This document shows, piece after piece, positions 1-7,300 of a stretch of DNA of 8,416 nucleotides (its first letter is position 1; each line of letters starts with the position of its first letter). Made by a program: the position numbers and the translations under genes. Location of the stretch: assembly GCA_003232155.1 (NCBI GenBank), contig QILY01000307.1, positions 1-8,416 of the forward strand. The letters run 5' to 3'. The stretch comes from Maribacter sp. Lineage in GTDB: Bacteria; Bacteroidota; Bacteroidia; Flavobacteriales; Flavobacteriaceae. The notes beneath the pieces are model-generated. The model worked only from the letters and a program-made list of their open reading frames with translations, searched no databases and had not been told where the DNA came from.

Positions 1-230
1 CCGCCAAGGTTATCTAAAATACCACCATCATGTTTGCTGTTCAATGCATTCAACAAACCTTCAGCACCTTGAGGTGTTGAAGCATTTCTTTTCATAGCAC
101 CCATTAATACGGGCATCGCCATACTCAATAAACCAGCAGTTTTATCGCTTGATTGCCCAGTTTGACCAGCAACCCCACTTATTAATTGTTTGCCCATTGG
201 GCTGTTTAGTAAATCTAATAATCCTGACAT
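1..230 (-). CDS. DUF937 domain protein, N-terminal part (C-terminus off the left edge)
   Basis: The first 76 codons and two bases of a minus-strand gene are visible; the rest lies beyond position 1. The protein begins MSGLLDLLNSPMGKQLISGV, continues through a GQTGQSSDKTAGLLSMAMPV stretch, and reaches KHDGGILDNLG near the edge. This pattern (short helices, an 'LLSMAMPVLMGAMKRN' helix, then a glycine-rich 'DGGILDNLG' turn) is what I recognise as DUF937, a family of small, mostly cytosolic bacterial proteins of unknown function. No signal peptide or membrane segment is seen. The ATG at 230 is the natural start because the family typically begins with this 'LL..L.sp.g' helix. It lies 155 bases downstream of serA on the same strand, so it may be co-transcribed or have its own promoter; I see no convincing -33/-7 pair. 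Family assignment is fairly sure; function is unknown. Confidence 0.8.
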   Translation of the reverse strand, partial: MSGLLDLLNSPMGKQLISGVAGQTGQSSDKTAGLLSMAMPVLMGAMKRNASTPQGAEGLLNALNSKHDGGILDNLG

Positions 231-385
231 TTGTGTTTATGTATTTATAGTTAAAAGTGTAATGTACAAAAAACAGGTGAGAAGAAAAGTTCCTTTAAAC
301 CCAGATTATACATTATGCCAATTTGACTATAAAATGAGTCACAGAAAACGAAGTTGCTTTTTTGTTCTATGTCGTTGTGATTGAT
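231..385. other. serA-DUF937 intergenic spacer
   Basis: A 155-base AT-rich spacer between the serA stop and the DUF937 start. I find no perfect -33/-7 promoter pair, no convincing terminator hairpin and no RNA gene. An open frame on the plus strand (190-384) starts inside the DUF937 gene antisense to it and has no recognisable protein features. Confidence 0.4.
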
Positions 386-1336
386 TTACTTTAATAGTGA
401 AATAATTTGACTGGCTAATTCTAAACCGATCCTATCTTGTGCTTCACCTGTAGCAGCGCCGATATGTGGAGTCAATGAGATATTGGGTTGCATTAATATT
501 TTTATTTCTGGCCTTGGTTCTGATTCATAGACATCAAGGCCTGCAAAGGCTATTTTTTTACTATCCAAAACATCAACTAAGGCCACTTCGTCAATAACTC
601 CACCACGTGCTGCATTGACAATACCTGCATGATCTTTCATGAGTTCAAACTCTTTTTTGCCAATCACATATTCTTTTTGGGCAGGAACGTGAACCGTAAC
701 AAAATCAGCTTCTTTTAAAAGGTCTTCTTTTGAAATACTTTTAAAATCAAAACTTACGGTTTGTCCATCAAAAAAAGAAATCGAAACCGATGCAGTATCT
801 ATATAAGGATCTGAATATATTACTTTCATACCCACACCTAAGGCTATTTTAGCGGTTGCTTGACCAATTCGTCCGAAACCAATAACACCTAATGTTTTTC
901 CTCTTAACTCGGTACCCTTGGCATATGCTTTTTTGAGTTGTTTAAACTTACTATCACCATCTAAAGGCATATTGCGGTTGGCATCATATAAAAACCGAAC
1001 TCCCCCAAATAAATGCGCAAATACTAACTCAGCTACTGATTCTGAAGAGGCTGCAGGCGTATTAATTACATGCAAACCTTTTTCTCTAGCATAGGCAACA
1101 TCAATATTGTCCATACCAACACCACCACGGCCAATTAGTTTTAGCGTAGAACAGCTATCAATAATATCTTTTCGAACTTTTGTAGCACTGCGTACCAATA
1201 GCCCAACAACTTTATTATCATTGATATAGCTTATGAGCTGTTCTTGGGCGATGGTAGTTGTCAAGACTTCAAAACCTTCTTTTTCTAATGCAGTAATTCC
1301 TGTTTGTGCTATACCGTCGTTTGCTAGAATCTTCAT
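386..1336 (-). CDS. serA: D-3-phosphoglycerate dehydrogenase, short ACT-less form
   Basis: A 316-residue NAD-dependent D-2-hydroxyacid dehydrogenase, expected to oxidise 3-phosphoglycerate to 3-phosphohydroxypyruvate, the first step of serine synthesis in the cytosol. The Rossmann motif VIGFGRIG is at residues 151-158, with Asp176 closing the next strand (NAD preference). The catalytic triad fits Arg244 (in NAARGGVIDE), Glu273 (in ESEP) and His291 (in TPHIGAAT), with the same spacing as other PGDHs. The protein ends right after the catalytic domain at IISLLK, so the C-terminal ACT/serine-sensing domain of E. coli-type SerA is absent and classic serine feedback is not expected. About ten extra residues follow Asp176 compared with many homologues. 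Start: the ATG at 1336 gives the usual MKILANDGI N-terminus; an upstream in-frame ATG at 1447 would only add 37 residues encoded by a heptamer repeat. Just downstream of serC, which supports the PGDH role. An alternative is erythronate-4-phosphate dehydrogenase (PdxB-like) activity, since the families are close. Confidence 0.9.
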   Translation of the reverse strand: MKILANDGIAQTGITALEKEGFEVLTTTIAQEQLISYINDNKVVGLLVRSATKVRKDIIDSCSTLKLIGRGGVGMDNIDVAYAREKGLHVINTPAASSESVAELVFAHLFGGVRFLYDANRNMPLDGDSKFKQLKKAYAKGTELRGKTLGVIGFGRIGQATAKIALGVGMKVIYSDPYIDTASVSISFFDGQTVSFDFKSISKEDLLKEADFVTVHVPAQKEYVIGKKEFELMKDHAGIVNAARGGVIDEVALVDVLDSKKIAFAGLDVYESEPRPEIKILMQPNISLTPHIGAATGEAQDRIGLELASQIISLLK

Positions 1337-1347
1337 ATAGTTGTCTG

Positions 1348-1410
1348 TTGTTGGTTGTTGGTTGTTGGTTGTTGGTTGTTGGTTGTTGGTTGTTGGTTGT
1401 TGGTTGTTGG
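1348..1410. repeat. Heptanucleotide tandem repeat, nine perfect TTGTTGG copies
   Basis: Nine uninterrupted copies of TTGTTGG (plus strand; CCAACAA on the coding strand of serC/serA) fill 63 bases of the 120-base serC-serA gap and end 12 bases before the serA ATG at 1336. Seven is not a multiple of three, so the gain or loss of one unit would shift any reading frame through it; this argues it is non-coding. As RNA in the serC-serA transcript it would be C/A-only and almost unstructured. The plus strand carries evenly spaced GG pairs that could form weak two-tetrad G-quadruplexes. Short tandem arrays between genes are common in Flavobacteriia; a function is not established. Confidence 0.95.
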
Positions 1411-1420
1411 TTTTGTTCAC

Positions 1421-1448
1421 TATCAACGAACAACTATCAACCGACAAC
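1421..1448. repeat. Imperfect 14-base direct doublet beside the heptamer array
   Basis: Two adjacent 14-base units, TATCAACGAACAAC (1421-1434) and TATCAACCGACAAC (1435-1448), agree at 12 of 14 positions. They lie between the serC stop and the heptamer array and share the CAAC core of the array's complementary strand, which suggests a degenerate older part of the same simple-repeat tract. No protein or RNA role is evident. Confidence 0.75.
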
Positions 1449-1456
1449 GAATTCTT

Positions 1457-2521
1457 TTACCCTTTTCTTTCCATTTCACTCATAACATCTACTAAAATAC
1501 CAACACTTTCCAATGAAAGGGCATTGTACATAGATGCTCTGTACCCGCCTACAGAACGGTGGCCATTAAGTCCGTTTATACCAGCTTCCTTTAGCATAGT
1601 TTCAAAAGGCTCTTTTAATTTATCATCAGTTAAATCAAATGTTGCGTTCATTAAAGAACGGTCTTCTTTATTGGCATAACCATTAAATACTGGACTCAAA
1701 TCAATTTCAGAATATAATAATTGCGCTTTTTTCCTATTAATTTCTTCAATAGCAGCAATTCCACCCATATTCTTCAACCATTCCAAGGTCAACATTGAAA
1801 CATAAACCGGAAAAACAGCGGGAGTATTGAACATACTATCTTTTGAAATATGTACTTGATAATCTAATATAGAAGGAATTTTACGAGAGACTTTTCCTAA
1901 AATATCTTCTTTTACTACAACTAGGGTAGTACCTGCAGGACCCATGTTTTTTTGTGCTCCCGCGTATATCAAATCAAATTGTGAGAAATCCATCTGACGA
2001 GAAAAAATATCAGAACTCATATCACATACTAAAGGCGCATCAGTTTTCGGAAATTTCTTCAGTTGGGTTCCAAAAATGGTATTATTGGAGGTTAAATGAA
2101 GAAAATCAAGTCCTTTGGGTACATGGTACCCTTTAGGAATGTATTTGAAATTTTCATCTTTGGAGCAACCTACTTCAATTACTTCACCAAAAAGCTTTGC
2201 TTCTTTTATGGCCTTATCACTCCAAGCACCTGTATTCAGATACCCAGCTTTGGTTTCTAATAGATTATATGCTACCATTAAAAACTGCATACTGGCACCG
2301 CCTTGAAGAAATAGGGCTTTATAACCCTTACCTTCCAAACCTAAAAGCTCTATGGCCAATGATCTGGCATTTTCCATAACAGCTATAAAGTCTTTACTAC
2401 GGTGAGAAATTTCGATCAATGAAAGACCTGATCCATTAAAATCCATTACAGCCCCAGAGGCTTTTAACAAAACTTCTTGAGGTAAAATACAAGGACCTGC
2501 GCTAAAATTATGTTTCTTCAT
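1457..2521 (-). CDS. serC: Phosphoserine aminotransferase
   Basis: A 354-residue, full-length class V PLP-dependent aminotransferase. It converts 3-phosphohydroxypyruvate and glutamate to 3-phosphoserine, the second step of serine synthesis, and in many bacteria also makes 4-phosphohydroxythreonine for pyridoxal phosphate. The N-terminus MKKHNFSAGPCILPQEVL is the family signature. His41-Arg42 (EISHRSKDF) match the substrate phosphate/carboxylate site, Trp100 (LNTGAW) is placed to stack on PLP, and Lys191 in YAGAQKNMGPAG is the Schiff-base lysine. The C-terminal GHRSVGGYRASMYNA (320-334) is also diagnostic and carries a substrate-binding arginine. The ATG at 2521 directly precedes the conserved start; no Shine-Dalgarno sequence is present, as usual in this phylum. 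It sits 98 bases downstream of the acyl-CoA reductase gene and 120 bases upstream of serA, all in one direction, consistent with one transcript, though internal promoters cannot be excluded. Confidence 0.96.
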   Translation of the reverse strand: MKKHNFSAGPCILPQEVLLKASGAVMDFNGSGLSLIEISHRSKDFIAVMENARSLAIELLGLEGKGYKALFLQGGASMQFLMVAYNLLETKAGYLNTGAWSDKAIKEAKLFGEVIEVGCSKDENFKYIPKGYHVPKGLDFLHLTSNNTIFGTQLKKFPKTDAPLVCDMSSDIFSRQMDFSQFDLIYAGAQKNMGPAGTTLVVVKEDILGKVSRKIPSILDYQVHISKDSMFNTPAVFPVYVSMLTLEWLKNMGGIAAIEEINRKKAQLLYSEIDLSPVFNGYANKEDRSLMNATFDLTDDKLKEPFETMLKEAGINGLNGHRSVGGYRASMYNALSLESVGILVDVMSEMERKG

Positions 2522-2619
2522 ACTTGTGCTGAATTTAAGTTCAGTGTGATTTAAAATTTAAAGATGCTAAAGGTCATAAATTAAAAGGAAAACACAGCTA
2601 CTGAACATCAATTATTCTG
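2522..2619. other. Gap between the acyl-CoA reductase gene and serC
   Basis: An AT-rich 98-base spacer. I see no TAnnTTTG-type promoter on the minus strand and no terminator-like hairpin followed by T's. The only structure is a small inverted repeat, CTGAA / TTCAG at 2529-2533 and 2540-2544 with a six-base spacer, ending eight bases before the serC ATG. Its stem is too weak to call a regulatory site. Confidence 0.4.
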
Positions 2620-3660
2620 TTATGTTTTTAACAGGAAATCAACAGTGTCCACTCCGTCAGCATAATCTCCCAAACTTGGGTTTTGAGTAGTGCCAAACAC
2701 TGTTTCATTTTCAAATACCCCTTGAGACACCTTACATTGTATTTTATCAGCTTCTTGTTCCAATTTTTCTTTCAAGTTTTCCAATGAATCGTAATACTCA
2801 TAAAATACAGATGAAATAGGGGAGGCGTAGCTCTCATCTTCTTTCAGCATTAAAAACCCGTTTTCTAGAATTTTAAATTCACTCATTAAATACACTGCCT
2901 TATTATAATCGTAATTGTTGGCATATTTTGCTTGATTTATAATAGGATTATAACTGTATACAGATTCAAAAAACAGTGTAAAATCATATGCTGTAGGTAC
3001 AAAGAGTTTTGAAACACTTCTACAGCCCAAACCGTAATACCGAAAAATATCTTCTCCCAATGCGGAAAGTTCCTCTGTAGTTTCGTTTCCGGTAAGTACG
3101 GCAATAGAGTTTCTGTTTCTTCGGATAATATTAGGTTTCTTACCAAAATAATGCTCAAAATAGCGCGCTGTATTATTGCTGCCGGTAGCTATGACTGCAT
3201 CAAAATCAGTTAATCTGTCTTCAATAAAATATATGTTTTTTGCTAATGAGGGTTCAGAATCAATCAAGTATTCTGCAAGAAAGGGGAGAAGAACCCTATC
3301 ATTTGATGATAGTTTCACCAAAACGGTATTTCCTGTAATCAACGTCGTTAAAAAATCATGAAAACCTACTAAAGGAATATTTCCGGCCATAATAATGGCA
3401 ACAGATTTTGGGGTATTCTTTTCAAGATCATAATTTGACAACCATTCTTTTAACTTTTCTTCAGTCAGTAATTCGCTCCAACTTTTCAGGGCAAAAAGAA
3501 TATTTTCTTTGGTAAACCAGCCATTATGATGCCCAGCTAAAGTGATAATTTTGTTCAATTTTCGCGACCATTCTTTTTCTGTGATATTTGAATTACAAAA
3601 ATCATTAAGAAATGTACCCAATTTAACGAAAGCAATAAATATTTTGCGATGGTCGTTCAT
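2620..3660 (-). CDS. LuxC-like acyl-CoA reductase
   Basis: A 346-residue protein of the LuxC/acyl-CoA reductase family (aldehyde-dehydrogenase-like fold), which reduces an activated carboxylic acid (acyl-CoA or acyl-enzyme) to an aldehyde with NAD(P)H. Landmarks: VAIIMAGNIPLVGFHDFL (87-104), TGNTVLVKLSSNDRVLLPF (109-127), ATGSNNTARYFEHYF (158-172, dinucleotide site), and YYGLGCRSVSKLFVP (208-222), where Cys213 is placed as the catalytic nucleophile. The tail TQNPSLGDYADGVDTVDFLL is also typical. No signal peptide or membrane segment, so cytosolic. The ATG at 3660 is preferred over an in-frame TTG at 3672 that would add four residues. The gene heads the serC-serA run and is divergent from a ferredoxin gene. 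No luxA, luxB, luxD or luxE lies nearby, so bioluminescence is unlikely; the natural substrate cannot be read from the sequence. Confidence 0.88.
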   Translation of the reverse strand: MNDHRKIFIAFVKLGTFLNDFCNSNITEKEWSRKLNKIITLAGHHNGWFTKENILFALKSWSELLTEEKLKEWLSNYDLEKNTPKSVAIIMAGNIPLVGFHDFLTTLITGNTVLVKLSSNDRVLLPFLAEYLIDSEPSLAKNIYFIEDRLTDFDAVIATGSNNTARYFEHYFGKKPNIIRRNRNSIAVLTGNETTEELSALGEDIFRYYGLGCRSVSKLFVPTAYDFTLFFESVYSYNPIINQAKYANNYDYNKAVYLMSEFKILENGFLMLKEDESYASPISSVFYEYYDSLENLKEKLEQEADKIQCKVSQGVFENETVFGTTQNPSLGDYADGVDTVDFLLKT

Positions 3661-3663
3661 ATA

Positions 3664-3695
3664 TTTGTGCAAAATTGTATTAGGTTATACCTTTG
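3664..3695 (+). promoter_or_regulatory. Putative Bacteroidota sigma-A promoter for the ferredoxin gene
   Basis: On the plus strand a TTTG (3664-3667) is followed after 20 bases by TACCTTTG (3688-3695), which matches the Bacteroidota -33 TTTG / -7 TAnnTTTG consensus. Transcription would begin a few bases after 3695 and give a leader of roughly 150 bases before the ferredoxin ATG at 3853. On the minus strand the same duplicated element yields TTTTG and TACAATTTTG, one base too long for a perfect -7 match; it could serve the acyl-CoA reductase gene with an almost leaderless transcript. Prediction only. Confidence 0.5.
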
Positions 3696-3702
3696 TGCAA
3701 AA
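3664..3702. repeat. Duplicated 11-base element TTTGTGCAAAA in the divergent promoter region
   Basis: Two exact copies of TTTGTGCAAAA lie at 3664-3674 and 3692-3702, 28 bases apart start to start (close to three helical turns). Each is near-palindromic (TTTG-two bases-CAAA). The left copy begins four bases upstream of the acyl-CoA reductase ATG. The copies overlap promoter-like sequences on the plus strand and possibly on the minus strand, so they may be promoter duplications, an operator pair, or both. Confidence 0.7.
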
Positions 3703-3798
3703 GTACAGATATTGAAATGATTTTATATGCAGAACTGTTTGCAATAAAGTTACAAAATGAATTAGAAATAGATATTTAAAGTAGGTTTTGTGAACCCT

Positions 3799-3834
3799 TT
3801 CGGAAACGAATATTTAAACTCTGAAGCTTCGGAG
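3799..3834 (+). promoter_or_regulatory. Two small hairpins in the ferredoxin leader
   Basis: In the putative ferredoxin mRNA leader, TTCG-GAAA-CGAA (3799-3810) forms a four-base-pair stem capped by a GNRA tetraloop, and CTCTGA-AGCT-TCGGAG (3819-3834) forms a six-base-pair stem with one G-T wobble. The second ends 18 bases before the ATG. Both are short and may be chance; no known riboswitch class is recognised. Confidence 0.25.
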
Positions 3835-3852
3835 TAGAAAAAGAAGAAAACT

Positions 3853-4206
3853 ATGGCAATTATAATAACTGATGAATGTATCAATTGTGGAGCCTGTGAG
3901 CCAGAATGCCCAAATACCGCAATTTATGAAGGAGCTGATGAATGGCGATACAGTGACGGAACCTCATTGAAAGGTGATGTGGTTTTACCTAACGGAAAAG
4001 CTGTAAATGCTGATGAGGTACAAGAGCCTATTAGCGATGAATTATATTATATATCTCCAGATAAATGTACAGAGTGTATGGGCTTTCATGAAGAGCCACA
4101 ATGTGCTGCGGTATGCCCTGTAGATTGTTGTATACCTGATGAAGATCATGTAGAATCTGAAGAAACACTTCTAAGTAAGCAGGCATTTATGCACCCTGAT
4201 GATTAA
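3853..4206 (+). CDS. 2[4Fe-4S] ferredoxin, Alvin-type
   Basis: A 117-residue cytosolic electron carrier with two [4Fe-4S] cluster motifs. Motif I is Cys9-x2-Cys12-x2-Cys15-x3-Cys19-Pro. Motif II is Cys72-x2-Cys75-x8-Cys84-x3-Cys88-Pro, whose eight-residue spacer is the hallmark of the Allochromatium (Alvin) ferredoxin family, which usually has unusually low-potential clusters. Extra cysteines follow at 92 and 93. About 50 residues separate the motifs, including an acidic/polar stretch around 27-68 that is much longer than in minimal bacterial ferredoxins, and an acidic tail follows motif II. The ATG at 3853 directly precedes the conserved MAIIITDECINCGACEPECP start, behind an A-rich AAGAAGAAAA leader. 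It is divergent from the LuxC-like reductase and convergent with the receptor gene. The redox partner is unknown; a link with the reductase is inferred from position only. Confidence 0.93.
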   Translation: MAIIITDECINCGACEPECPNTAIYEGADEWRYSDGTSLKGDVVLPNGKAVNADEVQEPISDELYYISPDKCTECMGFHEEPQCAAVCPVDCCIPDEDHVESEETLLSKQAFMHPDD

Positions 4207-4262
4207 GAAATAATTTAAACGTTTGATGAAATAGGTGTTCTGTAGAGAATGTTAATGAATGT

Positions 4263-4293
4263 AAAAAGCTGCCTAGTTAGGCAGCTTTTTTTT
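4263..4293. terminator. Bidirectional rho-independent terminator
   Basis: A 13-base-pair perfect inverted repeat, AAAAAGCTGCCTA (4263-4275) and TAGGCAGCTTTTT (4278-4290), with a GC-rich core GCTGCC/GGCAGC, followed by T's to 4293. In practice the loop would be the four bases AGTT. The T-run on the plus strand and the A-run before the stem (T-run on the minus strand) let it terminate both the ferredoxin gene and the convergent TonB receptor gene, whose stop codons lie 57 bases before and 29 bases beyond it. Confidence 0.92.
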
Positions 4294-4321
4294 GCAAATT
4301 GTCTAATAATGAGATAAAAGT

Positions 4322-7300
4322 TTATTTAAGAGTAAAGTTCACACGTGCAAATAAAAACCGTCCACCGATTCCGAATTGTTGTGCTCTTCTAGACCAATCA
4401 AAACGACCAGAACTTCGATTGTTTCCTCCATCTGCCAATTCTTGTGCAGCTCTGTCTGGATAAATGTCAAATAAATTGTTTGCTCCAATTGTAAAAGTAA
4501 GCGCATCGGTTGCTTTATATCCAACAGATAAATCGGTGACTATCTTTGTTCCGAAAACCTGTTGCCTATCTATATTAGTTGTAGCTTCTGTAACTTCTCC
4601 GAAATGAACATTTCTTAAAAAGAATACCATTTTGTTAGAAGTCAAGGTATTTGATAAGTTGATCTTGGTTCTAGGAACGGCTTCTTCTAGATAGACTCGA
4701 CTATCTTCTGGAAAATAAGTATCTATTAAGCCTGCATCTTCTAAAACACGGGAAGCATTTATGTCACCCACCTGTCGGGTTTGGGAAAAAGTACCTGCCA
4801 AATCTGATTTTAATTTCCAGTTATCCCCTAATTGCGCCTTATGGGTCAATACAACATCTATACCTTTAGATTCTGTATCGATGGCATTGGCAAAAAATGA
4901 AGCGGCAGTGGCATTTGCCTGCGCCAAAAGTACATCTAACTCTGAACCGGTGCCGGGTCCTTCGAACTGTCCAGTAAATACTACCCTATCATTTATTTTA
5001 ATTAAATAGCCATCTACCGTAATCGTTAGGTTGGCATCTGGTAATTTAGCAGTAAACCCAAGACTAACACTGCTAGATGTTTCTTCTTTGAGTTGTGGAA
5101 TTCCTAAAAGGGTGGCCGCTCTACTATCATTGGCAAAAGTACCAACCTCTTGTGGGTTGCCATCCTGATCAAAAATTGTAGATGTTGAATTGAAATTGAT
5201 TTGGTGTAATGAAGGTGCTCTAAAGCCTGTATTAACAGCTCCACGAATATTTACATTATCTGAAATTTTAAATCTTGAAGCCAGTTTAAAATTAATAGTA
5301 GAACCGAAATCACTATAATTTTCAAATCTAGTGGCAAAACTTACTAAAAAAGATTCTGAAAAATCTGCTTCAACATCAAAGTAACCAGCAATACTACTTC
5401 GACCCCTAGAGAGCTCATTGTCAGGACTGAAGCCTGGAAAAACTTGAGAACCACCGGGTCTAGAATTTCCAAAGAAGTCTTGTGCGGGTTCTTGTGATGC
5501 CAAGGTTATTACTTGTCCGTCAGCTGTATATTGTGCATAAGATGCCTCTTCACCCGCAATTATATTATAATTTTCTACTCTGTATTCTGCTCCAAAAGCA
5601 ATATTTAGGCCAGACATCACATCGTCAAAAAATTGACTAACATCTAGATTGGTCGTATTTTGGGAAAATGAAAACCCTCCCGCATCAAAAATAGTAGGCG
5701 AAGAACTCTGCAAAGAGGCATTAAATGTATTTCCTATAGTATATAAAAAAGAATTTTCTCCAAACGAATTACTGAAATCTACGTTCCAGTCTCCAATCGT
5801 TCCTTTTATACCGACCGATAACGAGCGGTCATTTATATTTGAATTGATTTCTGGTAAAAAACCATTGATGAAAGCAGGTGTAAAGGTTCTACTTTGATTG
5901 GGTAGCCTATAAAAACCAGCTGAATTACCAGTTCTAGAACTAATTCCTGCAAAAGAATATAATTCCGTTCCATTGTTATCTAAGGGAAGTGAGAAATTAG
6001 CAAAAAACCTACCTCCTCGTAAAGCTGACTGTCCCACGCGCATATTAAAATCACTTCGTTGTTGGCCTCTGGCCGCTATTTCAGAATCAGTTACATCAGC
6101 TGATAGAATTGTTCTTAGTTCTTCCTTGGTTGTGGCACCGTTTAAATCGATTCCGGCCGTATTTGCATATTGAATTACATCGGCAACATCATCATCTAGC
6201 AAAAGTGCAATATCATAACCATCTTCAAGTGCGAATCTTTCTACAGTATTATAAGCATTAAAGACATTACCTTCCCACTCTCTCATTCTGTTATAGTCTT
6301 GTCGTACATCAAAATCTCCTGCAAAAGTCAAATACCCTCCTTTATCACCAAGAGGTAAACCATAGCTCATAGCTATATTAGTTGTTTCCCCATCAGAACC
6401 ACCAGTTTGTCCGTTCGCATTTTTAGAAAAATTTGCGCCTGTGGTTACCGCAGCGGTCAACTCATTTACCGCTGTATTTAATACAATATTGATTACACCT
6501 GCAATTGCATCAGAACCGTATTGGGCAGCAGCACCGTCTCTTAGTACTTCAACACGTTTAATGGCAGCAGCCGGAATAGCATTCAAATCTGTTCCTACAC
6601 TTCCTCGTCCAAAAGTTCCGTTTACATTTATTAATGAAGTAGTATGTCTTCTTTTACCATTTATCAATACTAATACCTGATCTGGTCCTAAACCTCTCAA
6701 AGAAGCTGGGTCAATGTGATCTGTACCATCTGAAATGGTTTGTGTATTAGATGTAAATGAAGGAGCTACATAATTTAAAATTTGATTTAAATTTACTTGA
6801 GGCGCAACACTACTTAGCTCTTTCATATCGATTACATCAACTGGTACTGCGCTTTCTGTTGCAGTTCTGTTCGGGTTACGTGAACCAATTACAATGGCTT
6901 CCTCTAACTCAACCCCAGAAACTAAAGAGACATCCATAGTAGTGTTATTTGCAACGATTTCTTTTGTAGTAAAACCTATATAAGAAATAACCAAAGTGCT
7001 ACCTAAAGCAGCATTTATAGTGTAATTACCATCAAAATCTGTTGTTGTACCATTTGTTGTTCCTTTAACAAGAATAGTTGCTCCTGGTAATGGGTTGCCC
7101 CTATCATCAGTTACATTACCTGTTATTGAATTCTGTAATACGGTTAAATCTTTGATAGCTGTAAAACCATGTGCCTCAGTGGTGCCTACTTTTTCAATAA
7201 GTAGTCTCTCTACTTTTTTAGGATGAACTACATAGTATTTGTTTCCTAAGTACTCAAATTTAAATTTAGTTTTATTCTCGAGTTTATTAATAATTCTACC

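Noticed and set aside
190..384. Short plus-strand open frame across the serA-DUF937 spacer
   Set aside because: Begins antisense to the DUF937 coding region and has no recognisable protein features.
1348..1410. Possible CRISPR array
   Set aside because: Units are seven bases with no spacers; this is a simple tandem repeat.
1337..1447. In-frame N-terminal extension of serA starting at 1447
   Set aside because: The extra 37 residues come from the heptamer array and its flank, have no counterpart in SerA proteins, and would be frame-shifted by any copy-number change; the ATG at 1336 gives the normal N-terminus.
1341..1679. Plus-strand open frame with repeated VVGCWLL residues
   Set aside because: It is the translation of the heptamer array running into the antisense of serC; no conserved protein features.
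2529..2544. Inverted repeat before serC as a terminator or operator
   Set aside because: Five-base-pair AT-rich stem with no T-run; within chance expectation for AT-rich DNA.
2937..3158. Open frame on the minus strand inside the acyl-CoA reductase gene
   Set aside because: Out-of-frame shadow of a well-supported gene with no recognisable domain.
2620..3660. Bioluminescence (lux) locus
   Set aside because: Only the LuxC-like reductase is present; no luciferase, transferase or synthetase genes lie in the window.
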